A stretch of 7,500 nucleotides of DNA from an uncultured Eubacteriales bacterium. Lineage in GTDB: Bacteria; Bacillota; Clostridia; Christensenellales; Borkfalkiaceae. Within the stretch, counting starts at the first letter, position 1. The number at the start of each line of letters is the position of its first letter. A program made the translations under genes and the position numbers. This document shows positions 6,275 through 7,500 of this stretch, in pieces. The stretch is taken from NCBI GenBank assembly GCA_902767455.1, contig CACXHH010000216.1, positions 1-7,500 of the forward strand. The letters run 5' to 3'. The notes under the pieces were generated by a model, which saw only the letters and a list, made by a program, of their open reading frames with translations, was not told the DNA's origin and did no database searches.

Positions 6275-6314
6275 TTAACGACTTTTTCTTGCCACGCAGG
6301 AAAAAAGCGTTAAT
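6275..6314. repeat. Hairpin element, copy 2 (after truA)
   Basis: Outer stem TTAACG (6275-6280) / CGTTAA (6308-6313), a 2x2 internal loop, and inner stem TTTTTCTTG (6283-6291) / CAGGAAAAA (6297-6305) with a CCACG loop. The inner stem has one G-T pair. It shares TTTTTCTTG, a GAAAAAA arm and CGTTAAT with copy 1 at 4666-4699. It starts 6 bases after the truA stop, but without a trailing T-run it is a poor intrinsic terminator. It may act as a 3'-end stabiliser or be a copy of a small dispersed repeat. Confidence 0.55.
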
Positions 6315-6328
6315 AAATCCCTAATTTA

Positions 6329-6348
6329 CGTTAGTGTTTTCACTGACG
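6329..6348. other. Short hairpin between truA and rplM
   Basis: CGTTAGTG (6329-6336) pairs with CACTGACG (6341-6348), eight pairs including one G-T, closed by a TTTT loop. No T-run follows (the next bases are CACCGCC). It may be part of the truA 3' end. The rest of 6349-6415 shows no recognisable feature. Confidence 0.4.
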
Positions 6349-6415
6349 CACCGCCGCAACATATAGTGGTCGAAGTTTAAACGTAAAAAAATATGCGAAA
6401 AAACGTGCAAAATGC

Positions 6416-6444
6416 TTGACTTAAATTTAAATATTATGTAAAAT
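6416..6444 (+). promoter_or_regulatory. Promoter of rplM-rpsI
   Basis: TTGACT (6416-6421), a 17-base spacer and TAAAAT (6439-6444). The predicted start is near 6451, giving a leader of about 96 nt. The hexamers and spacing are identical to the PFOR promoter. This allows rplM-rpsI to be transcribed independently of the ECF/truA operon. Confidence 0.85.
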
Positions 6445-6450
6445 ATTCGT

Positions 6451-6546
6451 GCTATGCGGTGATAAAAGCGCAAGGTTTGTCGGAATTAGCCCCTTCGGCG
6501 CCCTTTCTTTTACTCTTCCGCGCATAAAATTATACGGAGATTCATT
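6451..6546 (+). ncRNA. Structured rplM leader, candidate L13 ribosomal-protein leader
   Basis: The leader can fold into nested stems: TATGCG (6453-6458) with CGCATA (6521-6526), AAAAG (6464-6468) with CTTTT (6507-6511), AGG (6473-6475) with CCT (6502-6504), and a small apical GCC/GGC hairpin around 6489-6499. GGAG (6536-6539) then leads to ATG 6547. An autoregulatory RNA leader before rplM is established in Firmicutes (the L13 leader family), where ribosomal protein is thought to bind and repress its own message. Membership here rests on position and foldability; the family consensus was not matched base by base. Confidence 0.5.
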
Positions 6547-6981
6547 ATGAAAACATATATGGAACACGCCGCTACCGTTGAAAGAAAATGGTACGTAGTA
6601 GACGCCGCCGGCGCTCCGCTCGGTCGTCTTGCTTCGCAGGTCGCGGCGATTTTAAGAGGAAAACATAAACCCACCTTTACCCCCAACGTTGACTGCGGTG
6701 ACTACGTTATCGTTATCAACTGCGACAAGGTCGCTTTGACGGGTAAGAAGATGGAAAAGAAGCTTTACACTTATCACACCGGTTACATCGGCGGCTTGAA
6801 ACAGACTCCTTACGGCGAAATGATCGCTAAAAAGAGTGACGTAGTCGTTATGGAAGCCGTAAAAGGTATGCTTCCCAAGAATACGCTCGGCAAGAACATG
6901 CTCAAAAAGCTCCGCGTTTATAAAGGCGCCGAACATAAACAGCAGGCTCAACAGCCCGAACAGCTTAACTTCAAGTATTAA
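6547..6981 (+). CDS. rplM: 50S ribosomal protein L13
   Basis: Large-subunit ribosomal protein that acts early in 50S assembly by binding 23S rRNA. It has 144 residues, normal length. Seen: the N-terminal KWYVVDAAGAPLGRLAS (14-30), AAILRGKHKPTFTPNVDCGDYVIVIN in the core (about 33-58), and the family signature from VKGMLP (105-110) through LGKNMLKKLRVYKG (114-127). It is followed by the conserved AEHKQQAQQPE tail (128-138). GGAG lies 7 bases before the start. It heads the conserved rplM-rpsI pair; a 12-base gap with AGGAGA separates it from rpsI. Likely controlled by its own promoter and a structured leader. Confidence 0.98.
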   Translation: MKTYMEHAATVERKWYVVDAAGAPLGRLASQVAAILRGKHKPTFTPNVDCGDYVIVINCDKVALTGKKMEKKLYTYHTGYIGGLKQTPYGEMIAKKSDVVVMEAVKGMLPKNTLGKNMLKKLRVYKGAEHKQQAQQPEQLNFKY

Positions 6982-6993
6982 GGAGATAATCGT

Positions 6994-7404
6994 ATGCCTA
7001 AAGCAGCTAAAAAGAAAGTTCAGTACTGGGGAACCGGTAGAAGAAAGAAAGCCGTTGCAAGAGTTCGCCTTATTCCCGGCGGCAACGGTACGATTATCAT
7101 CAACGACAGATCTATCGACGATTACTGCCCGTCCGAAACGGTCAAGCTCGTCATTCGTCAGCCGCTCGTTTTGACCGATAAGGTTTCCGCTTACGACGTA
7201 TTCGTAAACGTTCGCGGCGGCGGTTACACCGGTCAGGCAGGCGCTATCCGTCACGGTATCGCGAGAGCGCTTATCGTTGCCGAACCCGAACTCCGTCCGG
7301 CAGTCAAGAAGGAAGGTTATCTCACTCGTGACCCGAGAATGAAGGAAAGAAAGAAATATGGTCTTAAAAAAGCACGTCGTGCGCCGCAGTTCTCCAAGAG
7401 ATAA
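6994..7404 (+). CDS. rpsI: 30S ribosomal protein S9
   Basis: Small-subunit ribosomal protein whose extended C-terminal tail reaches the P-site tRNA anticodon region. It has 136 residues, normal for bacteria. Seen: WGTGRRKKAVARVRL near the N-terminus (12-26), the family signature GGGYTGQAGAIRHGIARAL (75-93), and the basic tail DPRMKERKKYGLKKARRAPQ (113-132) ending in FSKR. The final SKR, which contacts tRNA, is intact. AGGAGA overlaps the rplM stop (6981-6986), 7 bases before ATG 6994, so translation is likely coupled to rplM. A strong terminator follows 24 bases after the stop, ending this operon. Confidence 0.98.
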   Translation: MPKAAKKKVQYWGTGRRKKAVARVRLIPGGNGTIIINDRSIDDYCPSETVKLVIRQPLVLTDKVSAYDVFVNVRGGGYTGQAGAIRHGIARALIVAEPELRPAVKKEGYLTRDPRMKERKKYGLKKARRAPQFSKR

Positions 7405-7428
7405 TTTCACAAACAAAAAATGCGAAGG

Positions 7429-7473
7429 GGCTGTCGCAAGTTGATAATTACGATTTGCGACAGCCGATTTTTT
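7429..7473 (+). terminator. Intrinsic terminator of rplM-rpsI
   Basis: A perfect 11-bp stem, GGCTGTCGCAA (7429-7439) with TTGCGACAGCC (7455-7465), around a 15-nt loop, followed by GA and six T residues (7468-7473). The A-run at 7415-7420 gives a T-run on the minus strand, but 8 bases separate it from the stem, so reverse termination is less certain. Nothing recognisable lies in the last 27 bases of the window. Confidence 0.9.
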
Positions 7474-7500
7474 ACAGCGAATATTGATTTGAATAAAAAA

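Noticed and set aside
6652..7416. 254-codon minus-strand frame across rplM and rpsI
   Set aside because: Antisense to two highly conserved ribosomal protein genes and no family recognised.
1..7500. CRISPR array, insertion sequence, phage genes, tRNA or rRNA
   Set aside because: No spaced repeat arrays, transposase or phage motifs, or tRNA/rRNA signatures were seen on either strand.

Overview
The window looks like the chromosome of an anaerobic, low-to-moderate GC Firmicute, probably a member of the Clostridia and perhaps one of the uncultured gut lineages. This is inferred from three things: a single-chain pyruvate:ferredoxin oxidoreductase (an oxygen-sensitive enzyme), the Firmicutes-type gene order ecfA1-ecfA2-ecfT-truA-rplM-rpsI, and near-consensus sigma-A promoters in AT-rich intergenic DNA. 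The species cannot be named from the sequence.

Layout. Positions 1-2431 (minus strand) hold the first 810 codons of pyruvate:ferredoxin oxidoreductase; the C-terminal third lies beyond the left edge. Positions 2432-2970 are a divergent control region. It contains a minus-strand promoter (TTGACT-17-TAAAAT) with a leader of about 170 nt that can fold into two mutually exclusive hairpins, one of them terminator-like. It also contains a plus-strand promoter (TTGAAG-17-TATAAT, extended -10) with a leader of about 160 nt. Positions 2971-5538 (plus) encode the complete energizing module of an energy-coupling factor (ECF) vitamin/metal transporter: two ATPases (ecfA1, ecfA2) and the transmembrane coupling protein (ecfT). 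truA (5535-6269) overlaps the end of ecfT by four bases. A 277-base gap follows, with two hairpins, a promoter and a structured leader. Then come rplM (L13, 6547-6981) and rpsI (S9, 6994-7404), closed by a strong intrinsic terminator at 7429-7473.

How the genes work together. EcfA1, EcfA2 and EcfT form the shared motor used by several separate substrate-binding S components. No S component is encoded here, so the transported substrate cannot be read from this window. TruA (tRNA pseudouridines 38-40) and L13/S9 belong to translation and are linked to the ECF genes by the conserved gene order. The oxidoreductase converts pyruvate and CoA to acetyl-CoA, CO2 and reduced ferredoxin and is transcribed separately, away from the ECF operon.

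No undescribed multi-gene system is visible; every coding region belongs to a known family. The less ordinary signals are all non-coding: the two-state attenuator-like leader of the oxidoreductase gene, an exact 10-base direct repeat around its promoter, a related hairpin element on either side of ecfT-truA, the lack of a Shine-Dalgarno sequence before ecfA1, and a probable autoregulatory L13 leader.
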